From the NCBI RefSeq assembly GCF_002086635.1, contig NZ_MVHD01000013.1:54091-118090 (forward strand): a stretch of DNA of 64,000 nt. The letters are read 5' to 3'. The translations under genes and the position numbers were made by a program. This document shows positions 23,301 to 32,322 of this stretch, piece after piece; within the stretch, counting starts at the first letter, position 1; the number at the start of each line of letters is the position of its first letter. The stretch is from Mycobacterium alsense (GTDB lineage: Bacteria > Actinomycetota > Actinomycetes > Mycobacteriales > Mycobacteriaceae). The notes beneath the pieces were generated by a model. That model did not search any database, was not told the origin of the DNA, and saw only the letters and a program-made list of their open reading frames with translations.

Positions 23301-26300
23301 GGCCGATCACGCCGTCGGCGGTGTGGTGCTGTTTCCGGGGGCGGGATTCGTCGAGCTGGCGATCCGCGCCGGCGACGAGGTCGGCTGCGGAATCGTCGAC
23401 GAGCTGAATTTGGCGGCGCCGCTGGTGTTGCCGGCCGACGGGGCGGTCGCGGTTCAGGTGGTCGTCGGCGGACCCGACGACTCGGGCGCCCGCGCGGTTT
23501 CGGTGTTCTCCCGCGCCGAAGCGGGCCCGGGCTGGTCCCTGCACGCCGAAGGTGCGCTGCGGGCGGGCTCGGTGCAGCCGGGCGCGGACCTGTCGGCGTG
23601 GCCGCCGCCGGGCGCGGTCCCGGTGGACGTCGGCGACGGATACGAGCGACTGGCCGAGCGGGGCTACGGGTACGGGCCCGCGTTCCGCGGCCTGACGTCG
23701 ATGTGGCGCCGCGGCGACGAGGTCTACGCCGAGGTGAGCCTGCCGGCGAACGCCGGGGTGTCGACGGCCGGGTTCGGGGTGCACCCGGCGATGCTCGACG
23801 CCGCGTTGCACGCGGTCATCCTGGCCTCCGGCGACGACGAACTCGCGGCGGGCTCGATGCTGGTCCCGTTCTCGTGGCAGGGGGTGTCGCTGCACGCCGC
23901 GGGGGCGGCGGCGGTGCGGGCGCGGATCGTGCCGGCCGGCGAGTCGTCCGTGTCGATCGAATTGGCCGACGGGTTGGGGCTGCCGGTGCTGTCGGTGGCG
24001 TCGATGGTCGCGCGCCCGGTGACCGATCGGCAGCTGCTGGCCGCGGTGTCGAGTTCGGGGCCGGATCGGCTCTTCGAGCTCGTGTGGTCCGCCCAGCCGT
24101 CCGCGGCGGTGCAGCCGGTGTCGCTGTCGGTCTGGGGTGACACGGCCCCTGCGGAACCCGGCTCCGACGGCACGGCCGAACGCTCGGCGGTGCTGTTCGA
24201 ATCCGCGCCGGTGGCCGGCGACGTCGTGGCGGAGGTCTACGCGGCGACCCGAGCCGTGTTGCCGGTGCTGCAGGCGTGGCTGGCGGGCGACGGCGTGGGA
24301 ACGCTGGTGGTGTCGACCCGTGGGGCGATGACGCTGCCGGGCGAGGACGTCACCGATTTGGCCGGCGCCGCGGTCTGGGGGCTGGTGCGCTCGGCGCAGA
24401 CCGAACACCCCGGGCGAATCGTGCTCGTCGACACCGATGCGCCCCTGGACGCCGACGCCGTGGCGGCGGTCCTCCAGCTCGGCGAGCCGCAGGCGTTGCT
24501 GCGCGACGGGACCGCCTACACCGCCCGGGTGCTCGGCAGCCGCGCGGTCGGGGGCCTGTTGGTGCCGCCCGACGACGGGCCGTGGCGGATGGGCATGAGC
24601 AGTTACGGCACGATCGAGAACCTGCGGCTGGAGCGGATTCCCGACGCCGACGCGCCGCTGGGGCCCGGGCAGGTGCGGGTCGCGCTGTCGGCCATCGCGG
24701 CCAACTTCCGTGACGTCATGATCGCGCTGGGCCTCTATCCCGATCCGGACGCGATCATGGGCATCGAGGCGGCGGGCGTCGTCGTAGAAGTCGCAGAAGC
24801 CGGCCCCGAAACCGACTCGCAGGACCGGCGTTTCGCGGTCGGCGACCGCGTCATGGGGCTGTTCCCGGACGGGACGGGCACGATCGCCAGGACCGACGAG
24901 CGGCTGCTGGCCAGGGTGCCGGACGGCTGGTCGTACACCGCCGCCGCGACGACGTCGGTGGTGTTCGCCACGGCGCGCTACGCGCTGGTGGACCTGGCCG
25001 ACGCCAGGCCCGGCCAGCGGGTGCTCGTGCACGCCGCGGCCGGCGGGGTGGGGATGGCCGCGGTGCAGCTGGCCCGCAACCTCGGCCTGGAGGTGTTCGC
25101 GACGGCCAGCCGCGCCAAGTGGGACACGTTGCGGGCCATGGGTTTTGACGACGACCACATCGCGGATTCGCGCAGCCTCGAGTTCGAGGAGAAGTTCCGG
25201 GCGGTCACCGCCAGGACCGGCATGGCCGGGATGGATATCGTGCTGGACTCGCTGTCCGGTGATTTCGTGGACGCCTCTTTGCGGCTCACGGCGCCCGGCG
25301 GGGTGTTCCTGGAGATGGGCAAGACCGACATCCGCGACCCCGAGGCCGTCGCCCGCGACCACTCCGGGGTCCGTTACCGCGCCTTCGACCTCTTCGAGGC
25401 CGGGCCGGACCGCATCGCGCAGATGCTCGACGAGTTGGCCGCGATGTTCGGCGAGGACGTCCTGCGGCCGCTGCCGGTGACGAGGTTCGACGTGCGGCGC
25501 GCGCCCGCCGCGCTGCGCTATCTGAGCCAGGCCCGCCACGTCGGCAAGGTCGTGATGACCATGCCCGATGCGTGGGCGGCGGGCACGGTGCTGATCACCG
25601 GTGCGTTCGGGATGGCCGGCTCGGCCGTCGCACGGCACGTCGTGGCCCGCCACGGCGCGCGCAACCTGGTGCTGGTCAGCCGGCGCGGGCTGGACGCGCC
25701 GGGCGCGGCGGAGCTGGTGGCCGAGTTGAGCGCGGCCGGCGCGCGGGTGGAGGCGGTGGCCTGTGACGCCGCCGACCGCGAGGCCCTGGCGAAGGTGATC
25801 GCCGAGATCCCGATGCAGCACCCGCTGAGCGCGGTCATTCACGCCGCCGGGGTCTTGCACGACGCGGTGGTGACGTCACTGACTCCCGAGCGGCTCGAGG
25901 CGGTGCTGAGCGCCAAGGTCGATGCGGCATGGAACTTGCACGAATTGACCCGCGACCTGGATGTGTCGGCGTTCGTGATGTTCTCGTCGATCGCGGGGCT
26001 CGCGGGCGCATCGGGCCAGGGCAACTACGCCGCGGGCAACTCGTTCCTGGACGGGCTGGCGGCGCATCGGCGGGCCCACGGGCTGCCGGCGGTCTCGCTG
26101 GGCTGGGGCCTGTGGGATCAGGCCAGCGCCATGACCGGTGGGCTGGGCGCCGCCGACCTCGCCCGCTTCGGCCGCGACGGGATCGTCGCGATGTCCTCGG
26201 GGCAGGCGCTGGAATTGATGGACACCGCGCTGGTCGTCGACGAGCCGTTCATGCTGCCCGCCCACATCGATCTCGAGGCGCTGCGCGCCAAGTTCGACGC

Positions 26301-26910
26301 GGGCACGCTGCCGCCGATGTTCGTCGACCTGATCAACGCGCCCACCCGGCGCCGGGTCGACGACTCGCTGGCAGCCGCGAAGTCGAAATCGGCGCTCCTG
26401 CAACGCCTCGAGGGGCTGCCCGAGGACGAGCAGCACGCGATCCTGCTGGACCTGGTGCGTTCGCACATCGCCACGGTGCTGGGCAACGCCGGCGCGGAGG
26501 CCATCGACCCGGACCGGGCGTTCCAGGAGCTGGGCTTCGACTCGCTGACCGCCGTCGAGATGCGCAACCGGCTGAAAGCGGCGACGGGGCTGGCGCTTTC
26601 GCCGACGCTCATCTTCGACTACCCGAACTCCGCCGCGCTGGCCGGCTACATGCACCGCGAGCTCGTCGGCGCGTCCGAACAACCCCCCGCGGCCGCCGCG
26701 GCCGGGGAGGCCGAAATCCAGCGGGTCGTCGGGTCGATCCCCGTCAAGCGCCTCCGGCAGGCCGGGGTCTTGGAGCTGCTGCTCGCGCTGGCCAATGAGG
26801 CCGACGGGGGCGCGAACGCGCCGGCCGCCGCCGCGGCCGCGGAGAAGGACCTGGCCGACATGGACCTCGACGACCTGGTCAACGCGGCGCTGATGGACGA
26901 CGACGAATAG
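14347..26910 (+). CDS. pks12: Mycoketide synthase Pks12 (two-module type I PKS)
   Basis: The 4,187-residue product is a giant synthase for the methyl-branched mycoketide of mannosyl-beta-1-phosphomycoketide. Domains, module 1: KS (about 37-460; Cys203, His338, His376), AT (550-850; Ser646 in GHSQG, YASH at 746-749, methylmalonyl type), DH (His957, Asp1127), ER (nucleotide loop about 1507-1523), KR (TGGTGMAGS about 1702, Tyr1845), ACP (Ser2015). Module 2 repeats this: KS (Cys2243, His2378, His2418), AT (Ser2686 in GHSIG, HAFH at 2785-2788, malonyl type), DH (His2988, Asp3151), ER (about 3562-3578), KR (Tyr3894), ACP (Ser4066). There is no thioesterase. An N-terminal coiled coil (1-35) and a C-terminal helical tail (4110-4187) look like docking ends, fitting the known head-to-tail, modularly iterative assembly. 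GAGG precedes ATG. Confidence 0.97.
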   Translation: MADQLQHATEALRKALVQVERLKRTNRALLERSSEPIAIVGMSCRFPGGIDTPDGLWQMVADGRDVMSEFPTDRGWDLAALYDPDPDARHKCYVNRGGFVDGVADFDAAFFGIAPSEALAMDPQHRMLLELSWEALERAGIDPGGLRGSATGVFAGLIVQGYGMLAEEIEGYRLTGMTSSVASGRVSYVLGLEGPAVSVDTACSSSLVALHMAVQSLRTGECDLALAGGATVNATPTVFVEFSRHRGLAPDGRCKAYAGAADGVGWSEGGAMLVVERLSDARRLGHPVLALIRGSAVNQDGASNGLTAPNGPSQQRVVRAALANAGLSAAEVDVVEGHGTGTTLGDPIEAQALLATYGQDRAEPLWLGSIKSNMGHTQAAAGAAGVIKMVQAMRHEMLPATLHVDEPSPHVDWSAGSVSLLTEARPWQTDRPRRAGVSSFGISGTNAHVIVEAAPPEPVREAPPGRPVVPWVVSAKSAAALAAQATRLAEYLRARADLDIADVGWTLAGRSTFEHRAVVVGGDRAALLAGLDELARDDPAGSVVRGVATPAGKTVFVFPGQGSQWLGMGVELLDTARVFAQQIQACEEAFAEFVDWSLTDVLRGVPGAAGMDRVDVVQPVLFAVMVSLAELWKSVGVSPDAVIGHSQGEIAAAYVAGALSLRDAARVVTLRSKLLRSLARPGGMLSIACSTERARELLAPYGSRVSIAAVNGRSAVVVSGDVAALDELVGFCADLELRTRRIDVDYASHSVEVEAIRTDLTEALSGIEPRSSRIAFFSTVTGSRLDTAGLDAEYWYRNIRQTVQFDQAVRSACEHGYRTFVESSPHPALVAGIEDTVNDHAGAKTEASEAKVIPTLGRDDGGLDRFLASVATAFVAGVSVGWRGALDGAGLVELPTYAFDRRRFWLSGEGVAADASGLGLDTSGHPLLSAVVELPASGGVLLTGRLSPSLQGWLTDHAVSGTVVFPGSGFVELAIRAGDEVGCSTVDELTLRAPLLLPAKGSGSGTSGSVAVQVVVGPDDGGSGQRAVSIFSRPDSGSGWVCHAEGTLSTGSVEPGGDLSAWPPAGAVKVDAADGYARLAARGYGYGPAFQGLTAAWTRGDEVFAEVRLPDAAGGAGGFGVHPALLDAALHALVVSHQIAGDEVVLPFSWQGVSLHAAGASAVRARIAPAAGSANAVSIELADGLGLPVLSVRAMVARPVSEGQLRAAVAASGPDRLFEVVWSPASPAANAETPPYELFESLVAEEDPVTGSHERTLRALAALQSWLTEHDTGVLVVATRGAMGLAGEDVSDLAGAAVWGLVRSAQTEHPSRIVLVDSDAALDDGAIATALATGEPAVLLRGGTAYTARVRGSRAVEGILTPPEGRPWRLGISSAGTFENLQLEPVPNADAPLEPGHVRVALRAIATNFRDVMITLGMFTHDALLGGEGAGVVVEVGPGVTEFAVGDSVYGFFPDGSGTVVPGDVRLLLPMPADWSYAEAAGVSAVFTTAYMAFVHLADVKPGQRVLVHAAAGGVGMAAVQLARYLGLEVFATASRGKWDTLRAMGFDEDHIADSRSLEFEEKFRAVTERTGAAGMDVVLDSLAGEFVDASLRLVAPGGVFLEMGKTDIRDPGLVAREYPGVRYRAFDLFEPGRPRMHEWMLELAALFDAGILNPLPVTTFDVRRGRAALRYLSQARHVGKVVMTVPVGPGAGLASGTVLITGGTGMAGSTLARHLVARHGVRELVLLSRGGPDAPGAADLVAELAAAGAGARAVACDAADRDALARVIADVSARGPLSAVIHAAGVLDDATVGSLTPERVDAVLRAKVDAAWNLHELTRDLNPSAFVMFSSMAGLVGSSGQGNYAAANSFLDGLAAHRRAHGLPAISLAWGLWDQASAMTGGLDAAGLARLGRDGILALSSDEAMELFDTALIVDEPFLAPARIDLGALRAHAVAVPPMFAELVNAPTRRRVDDSLAAAKSKSALAHRLDGLSEAEQHAVLLDLVRAHIATVLGNTTAEAIDPDKAFSELGFDSLTAVEMRNRLKTATGLALSPTLIFDYPTPNGLAGYIRTELAGVPQEIKHAPVARATDDDPIVIVGMACRYPGGVNSPEDLWDILIEGRDVLSEFPRDRGWDLAGVYNPDPDVPGTCYTRTGGFVDGVADFDPAFFGIAPSEALAMDPQQRMFLELSWEALERAGIEPGGLRGSATGVFAGVYTQGYGMGAAPTVEGFRLTGQSSSVASGRISYALGLEGPAVSVDTACSSSLVALHMAARSLRSGECDLALAGGVTVNATPDIFVEFSRMRGLSVDGRCKAFAGAADGTGFAEGGGMLVVERLSDARRLGHPVLAMLRGSAINQDGASNGLTAPNGPSQQRVVRAALASAGLSAADVDAVEGHGTGTTLGDPIEAQALLATYGQDRGSNGPLWLGSIKSNMGHTQAAAGVAGVIKMVLAMRHETLPATLHVDEPSPHVDWSTGSVSLLTEARPWPADRPRRAGVSSFGISGTNAHVIVEAVPAEPPPADRPAVPVVPWVVSAKSPSALRSQAARLAAHLRAHPDLDIADVGWSLAGRSTFEQRAVVAGADRDRLLTGLDELAGDELAPSVVRGAASAGKTAFVFPGQGSQTLGMGRGLHAAYPVFAEAFDAVVAELDRHLLRPLREVIWGDDENLLNSTEFAQPALFAVEVALFRLLESWGVRPDFVLGHSIGELSAAHVAGVLSLENAAVLVAARGRFMQALPEGGAMIAVQATEEEVRPLLASADRAGVAAVNGPTSVVISGAQQAVAAVADRLRADGHRTHRLAVSHAFHSPLMDPMVDEFGTVAAGLAVGAPTIPIVSNVTGQPAGEDFATAAYWKRHVREAVRFADSVRFAQSAGATRFFEVGPGSGLTASIEETLADVPVTTMSALRKDRPEPAALVDAVAHGFVAGMDVNWRGPLGRAGFVELPTYAFDRRRFWLCGDDATVDAAGLGLAASQHALLGAVVELPASGGVVLTGRLSPSAQGWLADHAVGGVVLFPGAGFVELAIRAGDEVGCGIVDELNLAAPLVLPADGAVAVQVVVGGPDDSGARAVSVFSRAEAGPGWSLHAEGALRAGSVQPGADLSAWPPPGAVPVDVGDGYERLAERGYGYGPAFRGLTSMWRRGDEVYAEVSLPANAGVSTAGFGVHPAMLDAALHAVILASGDDELAAGSMLVPFSWQGVSLHAAGAAAVRARIVPAGESSVSIELADGLGLPVLSVASMVARPVTDRQLLAAVSSSGPDRLFELVWSAQPSAAVQPVSLSVWGDTAPAEPGSDGTAERSAVLFESAPVAGDVVAEVYAATRAVLPVLQAWLAGDGVGTLVVSTRGAMTLPGEDVTDLAGAAVWGLVRSAQTEHPGRIVLVDTDAPLDADAVAAVLQLGEPQALLRDGTAYTARVLGSRAVGGLLVPPDDGPWRMGMSSYGTIENLRLERIPDADAPLGPGQVRVALSAIAANFRDVMIALGLYPDPDAIMGIEAAGVVVEVAEAGPETDSQDRRFAVGDRVMGLFPDGTGTIARTDERLLARVPDGWSYTAAATTSVVFATARYALVDLADARPGQRVLVHAAAGGVGMAAVQLARNLGLEVFATASRAKWDTLRAMGFDDDHIADSRSLEFEEKFRAVTARTGMAGMDIVLDSLSGDFVDASLRLTAPGGVFLEMGKTDIRDPEAVARDHSGVRYRAFDLFEAGPDRIAQMLDELAAMFGEDVLRPLPVTRFDVRRAPAALRYLSQARHVGKVVMTMPDAWAAGTVLITGAFGMAGSAVARHVVARHGARNLVLVSRRGLDAPGAAELVAELSAAGARVEAVACDAADREALAKVIAEIPMQHPLSAVIHAAGVLHDAVVTSLTPERLEAVLSAKVDAAWNLHELTRDLDVSAFVMFSSIAGLAGASGQGNYAAGNSFLDGLAAHRRAHGLPAVSLGWGLWDQASAMTGGLGAADLARFGRDGIVAMSSGQALELMDTALVVDEPFMLPAHIDLEALRAKFDAGTLPPMFVDLINAPTRRRVDDSLAAAKSKSALLQRLEGLPEDEQHAILLDLVRSHIATVLGNAGAEAIDPDRAFQELGFDSLTAVEMRNRLKAATGLALSPTLIFDYPNSAALAGYMHRELVGASEQPPAAAAAGEAEIQRVVGSIPVKRLRQAGVLELLLALANEADGGANAPAAAAAAEKDLADMDLDDLVNAALMDDDE

Positions 26911-26941
26911 CGGCGCGCATGAGTGAGCTCAGGCCTTTTTC

Positions 26942-29533
26942 GTGAGGATCGCGGTCACCGGCGCCAGCGGTGTGCTCGGCCGCGGCCTGGCCGCCCGCCT
27001 GCTCGGCATGGGTCACGACGTCGTCGGCATCGCCCGGCACCGGCCCGAAAGCTGGTCGAGCGCGGCCGAGTTCGTCGCGGCCGACATCCGCGACGCCGCC
27101 GCGGTCCGCCGCGCCGTCGCCGGCGCGGACGCGGTCGCCCATTGCGCGTGGGCACGCGACACACGGAAGGCACGCGACAGCGAGCAGGTCAACATCGGCG
27201 GAACGAGCAACGTCCTCGCGGCGACGGCGCCGTCGGCGCGCATCGTTTTCCCGTCATCGGCGCACGTCTACGGCGGGGGAAAGGCGCCGCACCCCGAGTC
27301 CGACGCGGCGTCGCCCGGGTCCGCCGTCGGCGCCCACCAGGCCCGCGTCGAGGAGATGCTCGCGCGCGCGGGCGTCGAATCGGTGGCGGTGCGCTGCGCG
27401 CTCGTCGTCGGGCGCGGCGTCGACAACTGGGTGCGCCGGGTGCTGGCCCTGCCCGCCTTTCCCGGCGGCTGGGCGGACCGCCGCGTGCAGGTCGTCCACG
27501 TCGACGACGCGCTGCGGCTGCTTGCGCGCGCCGTCCTGGACGACGAAATCGCAAGTGGTCCCGTGAATCTCGCCGCCCCCGGAGCGCCGACGGTCCGCGA
27601 CATCGCCGGTACGCTCGGGCGTCCGCTCGTCCCGGTGCGCCTCGCCGCGTTCGCCGGGCTGTGCGCGCCGCTGATGAACACCGCGCGGCTGCGCGACGAG
27701 TGGGGGTTTCAACCGGCCTTCAGCGCCGATGAATGCTTCGAAGACCTCGAGTCGGGCGTGCGCGGGCGGGTGACGCTCGGCAAGCGGGTGATATCCGTGC
27801 CGTGGCGGCTGGCCCGCATCCAGGAGTTGCCCGCCGTCGACGCGCCCGCCGAGGATGGGGTGGCGCCCCGATTGGCCGGGCCGGAGGGGGCCAACGGCGA
27901 ATTCGACACGCCGATCGACCCCCGCTTCCCGACCTACCTGGCCACCAACCTCTCGGAGGCGCTGCCGGGCCCCTTCTCGCCGTCGTCGGCGTCGGTGACC
28001 GTGCGCGGCCTGCGGGCCGGCGGCGTGGCCATCGCGGAGCGGCTCCGGCCGGGCGGGATCATCCAGCGGGAGATCGCCATGCGCACCGTCGCGGTGTTCG
28101 CGCACCGGCTGTACGGCGCCATCACGTCCGCGCATTTCATGGCCGAAACCGTGCCGTTCGCCAAGCCCGCGACGATCGTCAGCAAGAGCGGATTCTTCGG
28201 CCCCAGCATGGCGTCGCTGCCGATCTTCGGGGAGGAACGCCCCCCGATCGAAACCGGCCGCGCGCGAAGGCGATTGCGCACGCTGCGCAACATCGGGGTG
28301 TTCGCGGTGAACCTGGTCGGGCTGAGCGCGGGCTCGGCCGAGGACACCCGCGCCCTGGCCGCCGATGTCGACCGGTTGGAGCGCCTCGCCGGCGGGGACC
28401 TCTCCCGCCTCGACGATCCCCGGCTGCACAGCCTGATCCTGCTGGCCCGCGACGACGTCGTGTACAGCTGGGTGCTGGCGTCGGGGTCGTTCATGCTGTG
28501 CGCGGCGTACAACGTGTTGCTGCGCGGCCTGTGGGGCCGCGACGCCGCCCCGCCGGCCGGCCCGGAACTGGTCAGCGCGCGTTCGGTGGAGGCGGTGCAG
28601 CGGTTGGTGGTCGCCGCCCGGCGAGACCCGAAAGTGACCGGCGCGCTGGCCGATCCCGGCCCCCACCTCGAGCGGCTGGCCGCCGATGCGCCCGGCTTCT
28701 ACGCCGCAGTGCGCGACGAGCTGGGGCTGATCGGGCACCGGGGCCCCGCCGAACTGGAGATGCTGTCCACCAGTTACGCCGACGACCCCGAGTTGCTGAT
28801 CCGGATGGTCACCCGCGCGATGAGCGCGCCCGCGGCGGCGCAGCCGGCCCACCCGCGGATCCCGTTGCGCGCCAGGCCCGTCGCCGCGCTGTTCGCCCGG
28901 CAACTGCGCGACCGGGAGGTCCGCCGCGACAAAATGGTGCGGGCCAACTGGGTGCTGCGCGCGCTGCTGCGCGAATGCGGGCGCCGGCTGGCCGGCGCCG
29001 GCGCCCTCGCCGGCCCCGATGACGTGTTCTACCTCCTGGTCGACGAGATCGACGCCCTGCCGGCGGATGTCGCGAAGCTGGTGGCCCGGCGGCGCGAGGA
29101 ACAACGCAGGCTGGCCGGCGTCGTGCCGCCGACGGTGTTCAGTGGCAGCTGGCAGCCGACCGGCACGTCGTCCCCGGCGCTGGCCGGCGGGGACACCCTG
29201 CGCGGGGTCGGCGTCTGTGGGGGGCGGGTTCGCGGCCGGGTCCGGATCGTGCGGCCCGAAACCATCGACGACCTCCAGCCCGGCGAGATCCTGGTGGCCG
29301 AGGTCACCGACGTCGGCTACACCGCCGCCTTCTGCTACGCCGCCGCGGTGGTGACCGAGCTGGGCGGCCCGATGTCGCACGCCGCGGTCGTCGCGCGCGA
29401 GTTCGGGTTCCCGTGCGTCGTCGACGTTCAGGGGGCCACCAAGTCGCTGCCACCCGGCGCGATGGTCGAGGTCGACGGCGCCACCGGCGAGATCCGGGTG
29501 CTCGAGCTCGCCGCGGAAGACACGGTGCGCTAG
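26942..29533 (+). CDS. NAD-dependent epimerase-like / PEP-utiliser fusion protein (Rv2047c-like)
   Basis: An 863-residue two-part protein, matching Rv2047c next to pks12. The N-terminal 300 residues are an extended-SDR/epimerase fold: RIAVTGASGVLGRGLAARLL binds the dinucleotide and FPSSAHVYGG occupies the family active-site region. The middle (about 310-730) is not recognised. The C-terminus (about 755-855) is a PEP-utilising mobile domain with GGPMSHAAVVAREFGFP, whose His813 is the phosphorylatable residue in PEP synthase and enzyme I. No ATP-grasp partner domain is evident. It starts at GTG 26942, 31 bp after pks12, so it is probably in the pks12 operon and may act on the polyketide product. 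Its stop shares CTAG with the convergent P450 gene. Confidence 0.85.
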   Translation: MRIAVTGASGVLGRGLAARLLGMGHDVVGIARHRPESWSSAAEFVAADIRDAAAVRRAVAGADAVAHCAWARDTRKARDSEQVNIGGTSNVLAATAPSARIVFPSSAHVYGGGKAPHPESDAASPGSAVGAHQARVEEMLARAGVESVAVRCALVVGRGVDNWVRRVLALPAFPGGWADRRVQVVHVDDALRLLARAVLDDEIASGPVNLAAPGAPTVRDIAGTLGRPLVPVRLAAFAGLCAPLMNTARLRDEWGFQPAFSADECFEDLESGVRGRVTLGKRVISVPWRLARIQELPAVDAPAEDGVAPRLAGPEGANGEFDTPIDPRFPTYLATNLSEALPGPFSPSSASVTVRGLRAGGVAIAERLRPGGIIQREIAMRTVAVFAHRLYGAITSAHFMAETVPFAKPATIVSKSGFFGPSMASLPIFGEERPPIETGRARRRLRTLRNIGVFAVNLVGLSAGSAEDTRALAADVDRLERLAGGDLSRLDDPRLHSLILLARDDVVYSWVLASGSFMLCAAYNVLLRGLWGRDAAPPAGPELVSARSVEAVQRLVVAARRDPKVTGALADPGPHLERLAADAPGFYAAVRDELGLIGHRGPAELEMLSTSYADDPELLIRMVTRAMSAPAAAQPAHPRIPLRARPVAALFARQLRDREVRRDKMVRANWVLRALLRECGRRLAGAGALAGPDDVFYLLVDEIDALPADVAKLVARRREEQRRLAGVVPPTVFSGSWQPTGTSSPALAGGDTLRGVGVCGGRVRGRVRIVRPETIDDLQPGEILVAEVTDVGYTAAFCYAAAVVTELGGPMSHAAVVAREFGFPCVVDVQGATKSLPPGAMVEVDGATGEIRVLELAAEDTVR

Positions 29534-30756
29534 CCGAATTCGATGTCCAGGCCCAGCGGCCCGCTCAGTCCCAGCATCGGCTTCCACGGTGACACCGCGA
29601 CGCGGCGCGGGTTGCTCATGCGCCGGGCGAGGACCTTGAGGGCCCCGGCGAGCTCGACTCGGGCGAGGTTGGCGCCCAGGCAGTAGTGGGCGCCGCCGCC
29701 GAAGGTCAGGATGGGTGGCGGGTCGGTCCGGGTGATGTCGAATCGGTCCGGGTTCGGATAGACCTCCGGGTCGCAGTTGGCGGCGTAGGTGTTCACCGAA
29801 ATGAAGGTGCCGGCCGGAAAGGTGTAGTCGGCGAACGTGACATCGTCGAGGACGGTGCGAAGCGTGGCACACACGGCGGGCGAGTGGCGCATGCATTCCT
29901 CGACCGCTTGCATCGCGAGGCCGGGATCGTCGCGGAGCAACGCCAGCTGATCGGGATGGTCACACAGCGCGTGCATGGACGCGGCGAGCTGATTGCGGGT
30001 GGTGTCGGTGCCGGCGCTGAGAATGCTGAACGCCAGCATGCGCATCTCCGCGTCGCTGAGTCGGTCGCCCCCGTCCTGGGCGCGAATCAATTCGGAGATC
30101 AGGTCGTCGGTCAGCCGGCCGCGCCGCTCGGTGATCATGTCGTCGATGTAGGCGTCGAACTCGTCCCACGCCCGCATGACGACGTCCTGCTCGCCGACGA
30201 GGTCGGAGTCCAACCGGACGATCTTGAAGATGTCCTCGGCCCATCGCGAGAACTGCTCCCAGTCCTCGGGCGGCGCGCCCAGCAGCGCGCAGATGATCGG
30301 GATCGGGTAGGGCCGGGCGATGTCGGCGACGAAATCACATCGGCCGGTGTCGGCGACCCGATCCACCAGTTCGTTGATCACGGAGGCGATGGTGCCTTCC
30401 ATGCGCGCCGACGCCCGCGGCGTGAAGGCCTTCGACACCAGGCTGCGCAATCGCCGATGCTCCTCGCCTTCCATGCCCAGGATGGTGCCCAGCACCCTGT
30501 CGTAGAGCGGGCCGGACGTGATGCCGCGCGCGGTCATGTGCATGCCGGGCGGGAACACGAATCGGGGGTCGCGCAGTATCCCGCGGGCCAGTTCGTAGCC
30601 GAGTACCTCGGGACCCAGCGGGCCGATGGCGATCGGGGACTGCTCGCGGACCTCGTGAATGCGCGGGGCGACTTCGTGCACGGTGTCGGTGATGTCGTAG
30701 TGCAGGGTCGGGAGTCCCGCGTCGAAGACGCTGGGTGCTGCGGTGCCGACGGTCAT
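29530..30756 (-). CDS. Cytochrome P450 (last gene of the island operon)
   Basis: A 408-residue soluble P450. It has the I-helix oxygen-binding motif SAGTDTTRNQ, the K-helix ExxR as ECMR, and the heme-binding loop FGGGAHYCLGANLARVE with the ligand Cys. No ferredoxin gene is adjacent, so electrons must come from elsewhere. A strong site (AAAAGGAG) precedes ATG 30756, 48 bp after the SDR. It ends the minus-strand operon and shares its stop with the opposite gene through CTAG at 29530-29533. The substrate is unknown; context suggests hydroxylation of a lipid, steroid or terpenoid substrate. I cannot place the CYP family with confidence. Confidence 0.92.
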   Translation of the reverse strand: MTVGTAAPSVFDAGLPTLHYDITDTVHEVAPRIHEVREQSPIAIGPLGPEVLGYELARGILRDPRFVFPPGMHMTARGITSGPLYDRVLGTILGMEGEEHRRLRSLVSKAFTPRASARMEGTIASVINELVDRVADTGRCDFVADIARPYPIPIICALLGAPPEDWEQFSRWAEDIFKIVRLDSDLVGEQDVVMRAWDEFDAYIDDMITERRGRLTDDLISELIRAQDGGDRLSDAEMRMLAFSILSAGTDTTRNQLAASMHALCDHPDQLALLRDDPGLAMQAVEECMRHSPAVCATLRTVLDDVTFADYTFPAGTFISVNTYAANCDPEVYPNPDRFDITRTDPPPILTFGGGAHYCLGANLARVELAGALKVLARRMSNPRRVAVSPWKPMLGLSGPLGLDIEFG

Positions 30757-30804
30757 CGTGACTCCTTTTGTGGCGCAACGCGTTATGCGACGGAAGCGTT
30801 GTGA

Positions 30805-31764
30805 TCAGCCCGGTTGGTAGCGTTTGGGAAGGACTTCGATCGGTGCCGCGATGGCCTCACCTGGAGCCAGCTCCCCGGAATTCGGCAGGTCCGGCATCAA
30901 CCTCGCCGTGGCGGTGTCGGCGATCGCGGTGAAGTTGTCCCGCACCTTTTCGATCGTGAGCTCGGAGTCGTAGTGGCCGGTGGTCTGACCGAAGACGCGA
31001 ACGCTCACGTTTCCGCCGCCCGCCTCGAGGTTGGCGCCGGACACCGGACAATCCTCGTGGGCCAGGAACGCCACGGCCGGTGACACCAAACCGGTCGGGA
31101 AGTGATCCTCCATCAGCTTCGTGAACGCGGATGGGTCGTTGAAATGCCTTATGGCGCTGGTGTTGGCGGCCGGGCCCAGCGCGTTGACCTTGATGCCGAG
31201 CGGGGCGCCTTCGAGGGCGAGGCCGCGTGTCAGGCCGAATATCCCGCCCTTGGCGGCACCGTAGATGGACAGGTGTTGCACCCCGAACATCGCCCCGGAC
31301 GTGGTGTTCACGATGCGGCCGTAGCCGGCGCGTCGCAGGTGGGGCCACGCCGCCCGGCACATCCACACCGTTCCCATCAGGTGCACGTCGATGACCCTGC
31401 GGATGTCGGCGTCGGTGATCTCGTCGAACTGCGTCATGAAGCAGATCCCGGCGTTGTTGATCAGGATGTCGAGGCGGCCCCACGCGTCCAGCGCGGTCTG
31501 GACGACGCTGCGTGCGCCGTCCTCGTCGGCGACGCTGTGCAGGTCGGCGACCGCCTCGCCGCCCGCCGCGCAAATCTCCTCGGCCACCTGTTCGGCGTTG
31601 GCCCGCAGTATGTTTCGCCCATCGGGACCGACACCGAGGTCGTTGACGACCACCTTGGCTCCGCGCTCGGCGAGCAGCCTGGCGTGTGACCGGCCCAGGC
31701 TCGGCTCCCGCCCCCCGGCGCCGGTGACGATCGCGACCCTTCCGTCGAACCTGAGCTCACTCAC
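30805..31764 (-). CDS. SDR family oxidoreductase (HSD17B4-like dehydrogenase)
   Basis: A 319-residue classical short-chain dehydrogenase with a C-terminal extension. Cofactor loop TGAGGREPSLGRSHA, NNAG motif in INNAGICFM, catalytic Ser in NTTSG and the YxxxK pair in YGAAKGG are all present. The wide glycine loop and length are typical of the D-bifunctional-enzyme/hydroxyacyl-CoA or hydroxysteroid dehydrogenase type, so beta-oxidation-like or steroid alcohol oxidation is plausible. Starts at GTG 31764, whose first bases overlap the stop of a 33-codon frame (GTGA), implying translational coupling. Same operon as the downstream P450. Confidence 0.9.
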   Translation of the reverse strand: MSELRFDGRVAIVTGAGGREPSLGRSHARLLAERGAKVVVNDLGVGPDGRNILRANAEQVAEEICAAGGEAVADLHSVADEDGARSVVQTALDAWGRLDILINNAGICFMTQFDEITDADIRRVIDVHLMGTVWMCRAAWPHLRRAGYGRIVNTTSGAMFGVQHLSIYGAAKGGIFGLTRGLALEGAPLGIKVNALGPAANTSAIRHFNDPSAFTKLMEDHFPTGLVSPAVAFLAHEDCPVSGANLEAGGGNVSVRVFGQTTGHYDSELTIEKVRDNFTAIADTATARLMPDLPNSGELAPGEAIAAPIEVLPKRYQPG

Positions 31765-31862
31765 GACGGCTCCGTCGCGAGCATCCGCAGCTGCAGGCGG
31801 GGCATCGGCAGGTCGGCCAGGTCGAGCTGCGGGAGCCCCCTGGGGTCACGCGTCGCGGCCAT
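31761..31862 (-). CDS. Possible 33-residue small protein coupled to the SDR gene
   Basis: This short frame runs ATG 31862 to a TGA that overlaps the SDR start codon (GTGA). The product begins MAATRDPRGLPQLDLADLP, is rich in Leu, Pro and Arg, and has no membrane helix. The ribosome site is weak (AAGGGAA about 12 bp upstream). The exact overlap with the next gene and the short gaps on both sides favour translation, perhaps only as a coupling leader. It does not resemble the mycofactocin precursor. Not recognised. Confidence 0.35.
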   Translation of the reverse strand: MAATRDPRGLPQLDLADLPMPRLQLRMLATEPS

Positions 31863-31889
31863 GCCGTCTGTTCCCTTCGTTCGGCGGGG

Positions 31890-32312
31890 TCACGGGATGT
31901 TGGTCGCCAGGAAGGTCAGCGGCAAACCCAAAACGGACAGGTCGATCTCGTCGAGATAGGAGCCCTCACCGGAGAAGCTCTGGCGGAATCGCGTTGTGGC
32001 CCCGTTGCGCTCGGCGATGGCTTCGGCCGCCGCGGCGTCCGGGACGCGCAGCACCACCGTGTAGATCCCGTCGCCGTGGCGGTCGAGGAACTCGGCGACC
32101 GATCGGGCGACCGCGGCGTCCGAGCCGGGGGTCGGGCTGATCAGCTCGACGCCGCGGTTCCAATCCAGGTGAACGTCGACACCGAGTTCGGCCAGCTGCA
32201 GGGTCTCGAACGCGAAGCCGAGATCGGTGAACAGTTGCGCCGTGGCCGCGCGCCGCTCCGGCGCCACCGCGAAAACGACGTGGTGGAGCGACGATTGGGT
32301 TTCGGCGGGCAT
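31890..32312 (-). CDS. VOC (glyoxalase/dioxygenase-fold) family protein
   Basis: A 140-residue vicinal-oxygen-chelate protein: LHHVVFAVAPERRAATAQLFTDLG is the first beta-alpha-beta unit and HGDGIYTVVLRVPDAAAA the second. Possible metal ligands include His in LHHVV and Glu in GVELISP, but the full set cannot be confirmed by eye. Such proteins act as epimerases, lyases, dioxygenases or resistance binders. It has a strong ribosome site (AAGGAGG) at ATG 32312 and sits 10 bp after the amine-dehydrogenase-like gene, inside the island operon. Specific reaction unknown. Confidence 0.75.
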   Translation of the reverse strand: MPAETQSSLHHVVFAVAPERRAATAQLFTDLGFAFETLQLAELGVDVHLDWNRGVELISPTPGSDAAVARSVAEFLDRHGDGIYTVVLRVPDAAAAEAIAERNGATTRFRQSFSGEGSYLDEIDLSVLGLPLTFLATNIP

Positions 32313-32322
32313 CGTGCCTCCT

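Noticed and set aside
21112..25860. A 1,582-codon open frame antisense to pks12
   Set aside because: It follows from GC-rich third positions in pks12; the translation is Arg/His/Gly-rich low-complexity sequence without any domain, while the sense frame shows complete PKS domains.
31761..31862. The 33-codon frame as a mycofactocin precursor (MftA)
   Set aside because: It lacks the conserved C-terminal Val-Tyr and is not next to mftB/mftC-type genes.
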